A stretch of DNA of 43,495 nt, taken from assembly GCA_028688835.1 (NCBI GenBank), contig JAQTXL010000005.1, positions 1-43,495 on the forward strand. Direction: 5' to 3'. Source of the DNA: Candidatus Nanopelagicales bacterium. GTDB lineage: Bacteria > Actinomycetota > Actinomycetes > S36-B12. The notes below the pieces were generated by a model. That model saw nothing but the letters and a program-made list of their open reading frames with translations. It searched no databases and was not told where the DNA came from. A program made the translations under genes and the position numbers. This document shows, one piece after another, positions 34,141-43,495 of the stretch (position 1 is the first letter of the stretch; each line of letters starts with the position of its first letter).

Positions 34141-34503
34141 TCAGATGTCCTTACCTGTGCGACGCGAGATGCGCACGCTGCGCTGTGCTTCGTAGGTCGA
34201 GCCGTCAGGACGACGCTTCTCGACGGTCTCCTTGCGGTAGCCGACGCGAGTCGGGCGACCGTCCTCGGGATCGATGACCATGACGTTCGACGCGTGGATG
34301 GGCGCCTCGACGGTGACGATGCCACCGGTCATTGCGCCACCGGCGGCCTGGCCGACCTTGGTGTGCTTCTTGACGCGGTTGACGCCCTCGACGATCACGC
34401 GGTTGGCATCAGGCAGGACCTCGATGACCTTGCCCTTGACTCCGCGGTCCTTGCCGGAGATGACCTGGACGACGTCGCCCTTGCGGACATGCAGTTGTGT
34501 CAT
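34141..34503 (-). CDS. rplX: 50S ribosomal protein L24
   Basis: Assembly-initiating large-subunit protein with an N-terminal KOW motif: [20 protein letters not shown], then [14 protein letters not shown]. 120 aa, slightly long because of a C-terminal basic tail ([18 protein letters not shown]). It lies two bases after rplN. Confidence 0.98.
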   Translation of the reverse strand: MTQLHVRKGDVVQVISGKDRGVKGKVIEVLPDANRVIVEGVNRVKKHTKVGQAAGGAMTGGIVTVEAPIHASNVMVIDPEDGRPTRVGYRKETVEKRRPDGSTYEAQRSVRISRRTGKDI

Positions 34504-34505
34504 GG

Positions 34506-34874
34506 CTACAGCACCTCCGGAGCCAGCGAGATGATCTTCATGTACTTCTTGTCGCGCAGCTCGCGTCCGACGGGTCCGAAGATGCGCGTGCCGCGGGGCT
34601 CGCCATCGGCCTTCAGGATCACAGCAGCGTTCTCGTCGAAGCGGATGTACGAGCCATCCGGACGACGGCGCTCCTTCTTGGTGCGCACGATGACCGCCTT
34701 GACGACGTCACCCTTCTTCACGCCGCCGCCGGGGATCGCGTCCTTGACGGTGGCGACGATGACATCGCCGATGCCTGCGTAGCGGCGCCCCGAGCCACCG
34801 AGCACACGAATGCACAAGAGCTCCTTGGCACCCGTGTTGTCAGCGACTCGTAGTCGCGACTCTTGCTGAATCAC
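34506..34874 (-). CDS. rplN: 50S ribosomal protein L14
   Basis: Inter-subunit bridge protein. [39 protein letters not shown] and [20 protein letters not shown] are diagnostic. 122 aa, the universal length. The start is GTG 34874. It is separated from rpsQ by 53 bases, the S10/spc operon boundary; I see no clear promoter or terminator in that gap. Confidence 0.98.
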   Translation of the reverse strand: MIQQESRLRVADNTGAKELLCIRVLGGSGRRYAGIGDVIVATVKDAIPGGGVKKGDVVKAVIVRTKKERRRPDGSYIRFDENAAVILKADGEPRGTRIFGPVGRELRDKKYMKIISLAPEVL

Positions 34875-34927
34875 TTCATTCTCCTGATCGTCTGCCGGTT
34901 CTCACTGCCGAGCCTGGCGGAACTGAC

Positions 34928-35212
34928 TTACTTGGCCTTTTCGAGGATCTCGACGACGCGCCAGCGCTTGGTGGCTGACAGCGGTCGGGTCTCCATCAGA
35001 AGCACGCGGTCGCCGACGCCGGCGGCGTTGGCCTCATCATGTGCCTTGAGCTTGTTCGTGCGACGCACGACCTTGCCGTAGAGCGGGTGCTTGAAACGGT
35101 CCTCGACCGCAACCACCACTGTCTTGTCCATCTTGTCGCTGACGACCAGGCCCTCACGGGTCTTGCGGTTGCCGCGCTTCTCGTCACTCACACTTGCCTC
35201 TTTCGCACTCAT
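34928..35212 (-). CDS. rpsQ: 30S ribosomal protein S17
   Basis: 16S rRNA-binding OB-fold protein. [40 protein letters not shown] and [20 protein letters not shown] are typical. 94 aa with a short charged N-terminal leader. ATG 35212 overlaps the rpmC stop as ATGA. Last gene of the S10 operon. Confidence 0.98.
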   Translation of the reverse strand: MSAKEASVSDEKRGNRKTREGLVVSDKMDKTVVVAVEDRFKHPLYGKVVRRTNKLKAHDEANAAGVGDRVLLMETRPLSATKRWRVVEILEKAK

Positions 35213-35442
35213 GCCGCACCACCCTGAACCGGGGTGATGCCCAGCTCACGCTCACGCAGGATCGTGTAGATCCGCGCGATGTCCTTGCGGACGGCGCGAA
35301 GTCGACCGTGGTTCTCAAGCTGCCCGGTTGCGCCCTGGAAGCGGAGGTTGAAGAGCTCCTCCTTCGCCTCACGGAGCTTGGCGGTCAGCTCGACGTCGTC
35401 GAGATTCCGCAATTCGCCTGCCTGGGTACCTGCTGCCATCAC
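35209..35442 (-). CDS. rpmC: 50S ribosomal protein L29
   Basis: Small helical protein at the exit tunnel, near the SRP and trigger-factor docking site. [19 protein letters not shown] and [20 protein letters not shown] identify it. 77 aa. GTG 35442 overlaps the rplP stop (GTGA); ATG 35439 directly after it is an equally good start. Confidence 0.98.
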   Translation of the reverse strand: MMAAGTQAGELRNLDDVELTAKLREAKEELFNLRFQGATGQLENHGRLRAVRKDIARIYTILRERELGITPVQGGAA

Positions 35443-35861
35443 TGCTCACCTGCTTCATCGCGCCGCACGATGCGGCACTTCATCGGAAGCTTGTGCATGG
35501 CACGGGTGAGTGCCTCATGCGCAACCTTCGCATCTGGGTAGTTGAGTTCGAACATGACCCGGCCTGGCTTCACGTTGGCCACCCACCACTCGGGCGAGCC
35601 CTTGCCGGAGCCCATGCGGGTCTCAGCAGGCTTCTTGGTGAGCGGGCGGTCCGGGTAGATGTTGATCCAGACCTTGCCACCACGACGGATGTGGCGGGTG
35701 ATGGCGATACGGGCGGACTCGATCTGGCGGTTGGTGACATAGCCATGCTCGAGCGCCTGCAGGCCGTAGGTGCCGAAGGTGACCTCGGTGCCGCCCTTGG
35801 CCACACCACGACGCGTGGGGTGGTGCTGCTTGCGGTGCTTGACGCGGCGGGGAATCAGCAT
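35439..35861 (-). CDS. rplP: 50S ribosomal protein L16
   Basis: A-site-proximal large-subunit protein. [39 protein letters not shown] and [20 protein letters not shown] are diagnostic. 140 aa, standard. It starts two bases after the rpsC stop. Confidence 0.98.
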   Translation of the reverse strand: MLIPRRVKHRKQHHPTRRGVAKGGTEVTFGTYGLQALEHGYVTNRQIESARIAITRHIRRGGKVWINIYPDRPLTKKPAETRMGSGKGSPEWWVANVKPGRVMFELNYPDAKVAHEALTRAMHKLPMKCRIVRRDEAGEQ

Positions 35862-35863
35862 GA

Positions 35864-36691
<828 letters not shown>

Positions 36692-36698
36692 GGCGTGA

Positions 36699-37040
36699 TC
36701 ACCCTTCCTTCTGGTCTGAGACAACCACGGTGATGTGGCTGCTGCGCTTGCGGATCTGGTAGGCCCGACCCTGCGCACGCGGGCGGATGCGCTTCATCGT
36801 GGGACCTTCGTCCACGAATGCCGCGCTCACAACGAGCGAACGGGCGTCCATCGCATGGTTGTTCGTCGCGTTCGCAATCGCGCTCGCCAGCACCTTGCCA
36901 ATGGGCTCACTGGCGGCCTGCGGCGCGAATGCCAACACTGCCTGGGCGTCGCTTGCGTTCATGCCTCGGATGAGGTCAATCACGCGGCGCGCCTTCATGG
37001 GCGTGACGCGGACGTACCGCGCTTGGGCCCTGGCTTCCAT
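36699..37040 (-). CDS. rplV: 50S ribosomal protein L22
   Basis: Exit-tunnel protein; its beta-hairpin loop is a site of macrolide resistance mutations in other bacteria. [20 protein letters not shown] and [20 protein letters not shown] are typical. 113 aa, standard. 57 bases after rpsS. Confidence 0.98.
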   Translation of the reverse strand: MEARAQARYVRVTPMKARRVIDLIRGMNASDAQAVLAFAPQAASEPIGKVLASAIANATNNHAMDARSLVVSAAFVDEGPTMKRIRPRAQGRAYQIRKRSSHITVVVSDQKEG

Positions 37041-37097
37041 CGCTATCCCCTTGCTTCGTCGTGTCGTTCGTTGGTGGTCTGTGAGCAGCGGCGCTGG

Positions 37098-37379
37098 TTA
37101 GCGGCGCTTGGCCTTGCGGTCGTCCTTGACGTGACCCTTGAAGGTACGCGTGGGAGCGAACTCGCCCAGCTTGTGTCCGACCATGTTCTCGGAGACGAAC
37201 ACCGGAACATGCTTGCGGCCGTCGTGCACGGCGATCGTGTGACCCAGCATGGCCGGGACGATCATCGAGCGGCGCGACCAGGTCTTGATCACGTTCTTGG
37301 ATCCGGACTCGTTCTGAGCGTCGACCTTCTTGATCAGATGGTCGTCGACGAACGGACCCTTCTTGAGGCTACGTGGCAT
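37098..37379 (-). CDS. rpsS: 30S ribosomal protein S19
   Basis: Head protein of the small subunit. [40 protein letters not shown] and [20 protein letters not shown] are diagnostic. 93 aa, universal length. Eight bases after rplB. Confidence 0.98.
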   Translation of the reverse strand: MPRSLKKGPFVDDHLIKKVDAQNESGSKNVIKTWSRRSMIVPAMLGHTIAVHDGRKHVPVFVSENMVGHKLGEFAPTRTFKGHVKDDRKAKRR

Positions 37380-37387
37380 GACTTCCC

Positions 37388-38224
37388 TTAGCGCTTCTTG
37401 CCGGTCTTGCGGCGACGGACGATGAACTGGTCACTGGCCTTGTTGGCCTTGCGGGTACGGCCCTCGGGCTTGCCGTTCGGGTTGACCGGGTGACGTCCAC
37501 CTGAGGTCTTGCCCTCACCACCACCGTGCGGGTGGTCAACCGGGTTCATGGCGACACCGCGGACGGTCGGGCGCTTGCCCTTCCAGCGCATGCGGCCGGC
37601 CTTGCCCCAGTTGATGTTCGACTGCTCGGCGTTGCCGACCTCGCCGATGGTCGCGCGCGAGCGCAGGTCGACGTTGCGGATCTCACCGGACGGCATGCGC
37701 AGCTGTGCGAACGGACCGTCCTTGGCCACGAGCTGGACGCTCGTGCCGGCCGAACGGGCGATCTTGGCGCCACCACCGGGCTTGATCTCCACGGCGTGGA
37801 TCACGGTGCCGACGGGGATGTTGCGCAGCGGCAGGTTGTTGCCCGGCTTGATGTCGGCACCGGGGCCGGTCTCGATCGGGTCGCCCTGCTTGAGCTTGTT
37901 CGGGGCCAGGATGTAGCGCTTCTCGCCATCGGCGAAGTGCAGCAGCGCAATGCGAGCCGTGCGGTTGGGGTCGTACTCGATGTGAGCGACCTTGGCCGGC
38001 ACGCCGTCCTTGTCGGCACGACGGAAGTCGATGATCCGGTAGGCGCGCTTGTGGCCGCCACCCTGGTGCCGCGTGGTGATGCGACCGCTGTTGTTGCGGC
38101 CGCCCTTCTTCGGCAGCGGGCGGACGAGCGACTTCTCCGGCTCGGACCGTGTGATCTCGACAAAGTCGGCAACACTCGAGCCACGACGGCCCGGAGTTGT
38201 CGGCTTGTACTTGCGGATTCCCAT
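37388..38224 (-). CDS. rplB: 50S ribosomal protein L2
   Basis: Peptidyl-transferase-centre protein and one of the most conserved ribosomal proteins. [20 protein letters not shown] fixes the start at ATG 38224 (278 aa); the frame is open upstream into rplW but without support. [20 protein letters not shown] and the conserved [20 protein letters not shown], containing the His close to the catalytic centre, are present. Confidence 0.98.
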   Translation of the reverse strand: MGIRKYKPTTPGRRGSSVADFVEITRSEPEKSLVRPLPKKGGRNNSGRITTRHQGGGHKRAYRIIDFRRADKDGVPAKVAHIEYDPNRTARIALLHFADGEKRYILAPNKLKQGDPIETGPGADIKPGNNLPLRNIPVGTVIHAVEIKPGGGAKIARSAGTSVQLVAKDGPFAQLRMPSGEIRNVDLRSRATIGEVGNAEQSNINWGKAGRMRWKGKRPTVRGVAMNPVDHPHGGGEGKTSGGRHPVNPNGKPEGRTRKANKASDQFIVRRRKTGKKR

Positions 38225-38252
38225 GTCAGTTCCTCTGGTGATCGATGGCCGG

Positions 38253-38552
38253 TCAGGAGACCGGGCCTCCGAAGATGTCGATGCGGTCGCCTGCTGCAAC
38301 AGACACGATGGCGCGCTTGGTGTCAGCGCGCTTGCCGAAGCCTGTCTTGGTGCGAAGGCGCTTGCCCTCACGGTTCATGGTGTTCACTGCGGTGACCTTG
38401 ACCCCGAAGACCTCTTCGACCGCGATCTTGATCTGGGTCTTGTTGGCGTGCGGAGCGACGATGAACGTGTACTTGTTCTCGTCGAGCAGTGCGTAGCTCT
38501 TCTCGGACACCACTGGGGAGATCAGGATGTCGCGCGGATCTGCGATTCTCAT
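38253..38552 (-). CDS. rplW: 50S ribosomal protein L23
   Basis: Exit-tunnel rim protein that docks SRP and trigger factor. [20 protein letters not shown] and [20 protein letters not shown], then [20 protein letters not shown] are typical. 99 aa. ATG 38552 overlaps the rplD stop as ATGA. Confidence 0.98.
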   Translation of the reverse strand: MRIADPRDILISPVVSEKSYALLDENKYTFIVAPHANKTQIKIAVEEVFGVKVTAVNTMNREGKRLRTKTGFGKRADTKRAIVSVAAGDRIDIFGGPVS

Positions 38553-39223
38553 GCTTCTACCTCGTTCTCGGCTGCGACTGCCTTCACGCTCTTGCCCGAC
38601 GGGTTGCCAGCGATGAATGCCTCAAGTGCCGCTTCGGTGAAGAGCACGTTGTCGTTGACCAGCACGTCGTAGGTGTTGAGCTGGTCGACGTAGAGCACGT
38701 GGACCGTGACGACGTTGCGCAGGCTCAGCACGGCGATGTCATCGTCGCGCGTCAGCGCGACCAGGGTGCGGCCCTCGAGGCCCAGCGCGGTCAGGGCGGC
38801 AAGTGCCGCCTTGGTCGACGGCGTGGCACCCGTGACGATCTCGGAGACGACCTGCACGCGACCCTCACGGGCGCGATCGGACAGGGCACCGCGCAGGGCG
38901 GCGGCCTTCATCTTCTTGGGGGTGCGCTGCGAGTAGTCACGCGGGTGCGGGCCATGGGCCACGCCGCCACCTGCATAGTGCGGCGCGCGGATGGAGCCCT
39001 GGCGGGCGCGACCGGTGCCCTTCTGCTTGTAGGGCTTGCGGCCACCGCCGCTGACCTCGCCGCGACGCTTGGTGTCGTGGGTGCCCTGGCGCGCTGCGGC
39101 GAGCTGCGCCACGACGACCTGGTGGATGAGCGGCACGTTGACCTGCACGTCGAAGATCTCGGCGGGGAGGTCGACCTTTCCGGCGGTTGCGCCGGCTGCG
39201 GTGCGAACGTCGACTGCAGTCAT
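38549..39223 (-). CDS. rplD: 50S ribosomal protein L4
   Basis: Exit-tunnel protein; in E. coli it also represses the S10 operon. [40 protein letters not shown] and [20 protein letters not shown] are diagnostic. I chose ATG 39223 (224 aa) because GGAGG lies seven bases upstream; GTG 39229, two codons earlier, has its ribosome-binding site only one base away. Confidence 0.98.
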   Translation of the reverse strand: MTAVDVRTAAGATAGKVDLPAEIFDVQVNVPLIHQVVVAQLAAARQGTHDTKRRGEVSGGGRKPYKQKGTGRARQGSIRAPHYAGGGVAHGPHPRDYSQRTPKKMKAAALRGALSDRAREGRVQVVSEIVTGATPSTKAALAALTALGLEGRTLVALTRDDDIAVLSLRNVVTVHVLYVDQLNTYDVLVNDNVLFTEAALEAFIAGNPSGKSVKAVAAENEVEA

Positions 39224-39225
39224 CG

Positions 39226-39870
39226 TCACGCCTCCTTCACAGCGGTACGGACGAACACGAGTGCGCCCTTGGGGCCGGGAACGGCGCCCTTGATGAGCAG
39301 CAGGCCACGATCGGCGTCGACGCCCTGGACGATGAGGTTCAGGGTGGTCTGGCGATCGCCGCCCATGCGGCCGGCCATCTTCATGCCCTTGAACACGCGA
39401 CCGGGGGTCGAGCAGCCGCCGATGGAGCCCGGCGAGCGGTGCTTGCGCTTGACGCCGTGCGAGGCGCGCAGGCCGTGGAAGCCGTGGCGCTTCATGGCAC
39501 CGGCGAAGCCCTTGCCCTTGGTCGTCGCGACGACGTCGATGCGCTGGCCGTCCTCGAAGGTCTCCGCGGTGAGCTCCTGGCCCAGCGTGTACTCCGAGGC
39601 GTCATCGGTGCGGATCTCGACGAGGTGGCGGCGAGGCGTGACGCCTGCCTTCTCGAAGTGGCCCGCAGCCGGCTTGTTGACCTTGCGCGGATCGATCGCG
39701 CCGTAGGCGATCTGGACGGCTGAGTAGCCGTCGTTCTCAGGGGTGCGCACCTGGGTCACAACACAAGGACCGGCCTGCACGACTGTGACGGGAACAACCT
39801 TGTTGTTCTCGTCCCAGACCTGTGTCATGCCGAGCTTGGTGCCCAGTACACCCTTCACATTGGTGCCCAT
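39226..39870 (-). CDS. rplC: 50S ribosomal protein L3
   Basis: Assembly-initiating protein whose loop reaches the peptidyl transferase centre. [41 protein letters not shown] (around residues 122-142) and [20 protein letters not shown] are typical. 214 aa, standard. Fourteen bases after rpsJ. Confidence 0.98.
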   Translation of the reverse strand: MGTNVKGVLGTKLGMTQVWDENNKVVPVTVVQAGPCVVTQVRTPENDGYSAVQIAYGAIDPRKVNKPAAGHFEKAGVTPRRHLVEIRTDDASEYTLGQELTAETFEDGQRIDVVATTKGKGFAGAMKRHGFHGLRASHGVKRKHRSPGSIGGCSTPGRVFKGMKMAGRMGGDRQTTLNLIVQGVDADRGLLLIKGAVPGPKGALVFVRTAVKEA

Positions 39871-39884
39871 TGTCGTCGTCGTCC

Positions 39885-40193
39885 CTACAGCTTGATCTCG
39901 ATGTCGACACCGGCCGGGAGGTCGAGTCGCATGAGCGAGTCGACGGTCTTCGGCGTGGGGTCGAGAATGTCAATGAGGCGCTTGTGCGTGCGCATCTCGA
40001 AGTGCTCGCGGCTGTCCTTGTACTTGTGCGGCGAGCGGATCACGCAGTACACGTTCTTCTCCGTGGGCAACGGCACAGGGCCAGCCACCGACGCACCAGT
40101 GCGGATCACCGTCTCGACAATCTTGCGTGCCGATGAATCGATGACCTCGTGGTCATAGGCCTTCAGCCGGATTCGGATCTTTTGTCCCGCCAT
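39885..40193 (-). CDS. rpsJ: 30S ribosomal protein S10
   Basis: First gene of the S10 operon and, in other bacteria, also transcription factor Nus[21 protein letters not shown] fixes the start at ATG 40193 (102 aa), the usual actinobacterial length; [19 protein letters not shown] and [20 protein letters not shown] follow. The 105 bases upstream contain the tuf terminator and must hold any S10 promoter, but I could not pick a convincing one. Confidence 0.98.
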   Translation of the reverse strand: MAGQKIRIRLKAYDHEVIDSSARKIVETVIRTGASVAGPVPLPTEKNVYCVIRSPHKYKDSREHFEMRTHKRLIDILDPTPKTVDSLMRLDLPAGVDIEIKL

Positions 40194-40266
40194 GGTGGCT
40201 GGTGTCCTTACTTCTCGTGTGCCAATGCTTCGGTTCGTGCAGGTGGAGCGGGTCGTGCGCAGCGGT

Positions 40267-40294
40267 GGTTGGGGGCGGTTGCCCGCCCCCAACC
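40267..40294 (-). terminator. Hairpin terminator after tuf
   Basis: GGTTGGGGGCGG (40267-40278) / CCGCCCCCAACC (40283-40294), a perfect 12-bp stem with a 4-base loop, beginning four bases after the tuf stop. No U-tract. It separates the tuf transcript from the S10 operon. Confidence 0.85.
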
Positions 40295-40298
40295 GCGA

Positions 40299-41495
<1,197 letters not shown>

Positions 41496-41532
41496 TTGAG
41501 TTCTCCCTTGTCGTGTAGCCGTCCGGCGGTAT

Positions 41533-41584
41533 CGCGGATCGGGTTGGTGTTCCTGTGGATATGTGTTCGGTTATGTGATCCGCG
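41533..41584 (-). repeat. Long-loop inverted repeat in the fusA-tuf spacer
   Basis: CGCGGATC (41533-41540) and its perfect complement GATCCGCG (41577-41584) enclose 36 bases that are less GC-rich than the surroundings. The outer arm directly touches the fusA stop. It could be a leader structure, a processing site or a protein site for tuf. Confidence 0.45.
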
Positions 41585-41585
41585 A

Positions 41586-43495
41586 CTATTCGCCGCGAGC
41601 CTTGGCGATGATCTCCAGCTGCACGTTGGTCGGAACCTGCGCATAGGAGTCAAACTGCATGCTGTAGCTCGCTCGTCCCTGCGTGCGGCTGCGGAGGTCT
41701 CCCACGTAGCCGAACATCTCGGACAGCGGCACAACTGCCTTCACGACGCGAGCGCCGGAGCGCTCCTCCATGGCCTGGATCTGGCCACGACGTGAGTTGA
41801 GGTCACCGATGACGTCACCCATGAAGTCCTCAGGGGTGGTCACCTCGACAGCCATCATCGGCTCGAGGATCACGGCACCGGCCTTGCGAGCGGCCTCCTT
41901 GAACGCCATGGATCCGGCGATCTTGAAGGCGAGCTCGGATGAGTCGACATCGTGGTAGGCGCCGTCGGTCAGCGTGACCTTGACGTCGACCATCGGGTAG
42001 CCCGCGAGGACGCCGTTCTCCAGCGACTCCTGGCAGCCTGCGTCGACCGAGGGGATGTACTCCTTGGGGATGCGTCCGCCGGTCACCTTGTTGACGAAGG
42101 CGTAGCCGCCGCCCTCATCGGTGTTGGGCTCGAGGTCGATGATGACGCGACCGAACTGGCCCGAGCCGCCGGACTGCTTCTTGTGGGTGTAGTCGACCTT
42201 CTCGACGCGCTTGGTGATGGTCTCGCGGTAGGCGACCTGGGGCTTGCCCACGTTGGCCTCGACGCTGAACTCGCGCTTCATGCGGTCGACGAGCACCTCG
42301 AGGTGCAGCTCGCCCATGCCGCCGATGATGGTCTGGCCGGTCTCCTCGTCGGAGCGGACGTGGAAGGTCGGATCCTCCTCGGCAAGGCGCTGGATGGCGA
42401 CGCCGAGCTTGTCCTGGTCGCCCTTGGTCTTGGGCTCGATCGCGATGTGGATGACCGGCGCCGGGAAGGTCATGGACTCCAGGACCACCGGGTTGGACGG
42501 ATCGCACAGGGTCTCGCCCGTGGTGGTGTCCTTGAGGCCCATGACGGCCACGATGTCGCCAGCGCCGACCGAGTCGATCTCCTCGCGCTTGTTCGCGTGC
42601 ATCCGGTAGATCTTGCCGATGCGCTCCTTGCGGTCCTTCACGCTGTTGAGCACCGCAGTACCGGTGTTCAGGCGGCCGGAGTACACGCGCAGGTACGTGA
42701 GCTTGCCCAGGTGCGGGTCGGTCATGATCTTGAAGGCCAGGGCGGCGAACGGCTCGGAGTCGCTCGGCTTGCGCTCGATGATGACCTCTTCGTTGCCCAT
42801 CTTGTGGCCCTCGACGGCGGTGACGTCGAGCGGGCACGGCAGGTAGGCGACGACGGCGTCGAGCATGGGCTGGACGCCCTTGTTCTTGAACGCCGAGCCG
42901 GTCAGGATCGGGGTGAGCTTGTAGGCGAGGGTGGCGCGACGGATCGCGGCCTGGAGCTCCTCGGGCGCGAACTCCTCGCCGTCGAGGAACTTCTCCATGA
43001 TGGCGTCATCGGCCTCGGACAGGGTCTCGAGGAGCTTCTCGCGGTACTCGGCGGCCTGGTCGACGAGGTCGGCCGGGATCTCCTCGACCGCGTAGTCCTC
43101 GCCCTTCTGGGTCTCGCCGCGCCAGGTGAAGGCCTTCATGGTGATGAGGTCGACCACACCGAGGAAGCCGCCCTCGGCACCGATCGGCAGCTGCAGCACG
43201 AGCGGGGTGGCGCCCAGGCGCTCGACGATCATGTCGACGCAGCGGAAGAAGTCGGCACCCGTGCGGTCGAGCTTGTTCACGAAGCAGATGCGGGGGACGC
43301 TGTACTTGTCGGCCTGGCGCCAGACGGTCTCGGACTGCGGCTCGACGCCGGCGACGCCGTCGAACACCGTGACGGCACCGTCGAGCACGCGCAGCGAACG
43401 CTCGACCTCGACCGTGAAGTCGACGTGGCCCGGGGTGTCGATGATGTTGATGGTGTGGTCTTTCCAGACGCACGTGGTCGCAGCAGAGGTGATCG
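41586..43495 (-). CDS. fusA: Elongation factor G, 5' end cut by window edge
   Basis: Ribosomal translocase GTPase. The frame is open to the window edge and begins [20 protein letters not shown], so the G2-G3 region is present (DTPGHVDF) as is the G4 motif [12 protein letters not shown], while the P-loop and start are off the window. About 635 of ~700 residues are seen, including domain II, domain IV with [19 protein letters not shown] and domain V with [20 protein letters not shown]. Ends KARGE. tuf follows. Confidence 0.98.
   Translation of the reverse strand, partial: ITSAATTCVWKDHTINIIDTPGHVDFTVEVERSLRVLDGAVTVFDGVAGVEPQSETVWRQADKYSVPRICFVNKLDRTGADFFRCVDMIVERLGATPLVLQLPIGAEGGFLGVVDLITMKAFTWRGETQKGEDYAVEEIPADLVDQAAEYREKLLETLSEADDAIMEKFLDGEEFAPEELQAAIRRATLAYKLTPILTGSAFKNKGVQPMLDAVVAYLPCPLDVTAVEGHKMGNEEVIIERKPSDSEPFAALAFKIMTDPHLGKLTYLRVYSGRLNTGTAVLNSVKDRKERIGKIYRMHANKREEIDSVGAGDIVAVMGLKDTTTGETLCDPSNPVVLESMTFPAPVIHIAIEPKTKGDQDKLGVAIQRLAEEDPTFHVRSDEETGQTIIGGMGELHLEVLVDRMKREFSVEANVGKPQVAYRETITKRVEKVDYTHKKQSGGSGQFGRVIIDLEPNTDEGGGYAFVNKVTGGRIPKEYIPSVDAGCQESLENGVLAGYPMVDVKVTLTDGAYHDVDSSELAFKIAGSMAFKEAARKAGAVILEPMMAVEVTTPEDFMGDVIGDLNSRRGQIQAMEERSGARVVKAVVPLSEMFGYVGDLRSRTQGRASYSMQFDSYAQVPTNVQLEIIAKARGE

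Noticed and set aside
40194-40266. A promoter for the S10 operon
   Set aside because: One is expected here, but no hexamer pair with reasonable spacing stood out, so it is not listed.

Overview
The window is GC-rich bacterial DNA from what is almost certainly an actinobacterium (Actinomycetota). The clues are the gene order fusA-tuf-S10-spc-alpha-rplM-rpsI-glmM-glmS, many GTG and some TTG starts, a zinc-type S14 inside the spc block, a short adenylate kinase without the LID insertion, and a long acidic tail on L17. I cannot name the genus from sequence alone.

Read right to left on the minus strand, the backbone is the classic ribosomal super-operon. It runs fusA (5' end off the window), tuf with a strong hairpin terminator, the S10 block (rpsJ, rplC, rplD, rplW, rplB, rpsS, rplV, rpsC, rplP, rpmC, rpsQ), the spc block (rplN, rplX, rplE, rpsN, rpsH, rplF, rplR, rpsE, rpmD, rplO, secY), adk and map. 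After a break it resumes with infA, rpmJ, the alpha block (rpsM, rpsK, rpsD, rpoA, rplQ), truA, rplM, rpsI, glmM and glmS (last few codons off the window).

Three insertions break the backbone. (1) About 16.5 kb between map and infA (roughly 11.6-28.06 kb) holds catabolic genes. (2) A two-gene TetR/NAD-dependent epimerase-like cassette lies between truA and rplM, with a doubled palindromic operator between its divergent genes. (3) A DUF389 membrane protein gene on the plus strand lies between glmS and glmM.

The large insertion contains a divergently transcribed nitrogen-scavenging locus. Leftwards run seven overlapping genes: a nucleoside-type ABC ATPase, two permeases, a DUF2877 protein, an FdrA-family protein, a DUF1116 protein and a carbamate kinase. 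Rightwards run a BMP-family binding lipoprotein, a catalytically dead isochorismatase-fold protein, an intact biuret/ureidoacrylate-type cysteine hydrolase and an AtzF-type allophanate hydrolase. FdrA, DUF1116 and DUF2877 are the families of the E. coli oxamate carbamoyltransferase genes (fdrA/ylbE/ylbF, also called allF/G/H), which sit beside a carbamate kinase there too. The likely logic is import of a small ureido or amide compound, release of carbamoyl phosphate to make ATP, and hydrolysis of biuret/allophanate-type intermediates to ammonia and CO2. The substrate is unknown. A PhoX-family secreted protein, a VOC protein, a RibD/DHFR-like reductase and a 3-methyladenine DNA glycosylase fill the edges of the insertion.

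The most striking non-coding feature is the 172-base spacer between rpmJ and rpsM. It holds a bulged 10-bp hairpin followed by a cloverleaf of four perfect stems, exactly where E. coli keeps its S4-binding alpha-operon leader. I saw no rRNA, tRNA, CRISPR array, transposase or integrase.
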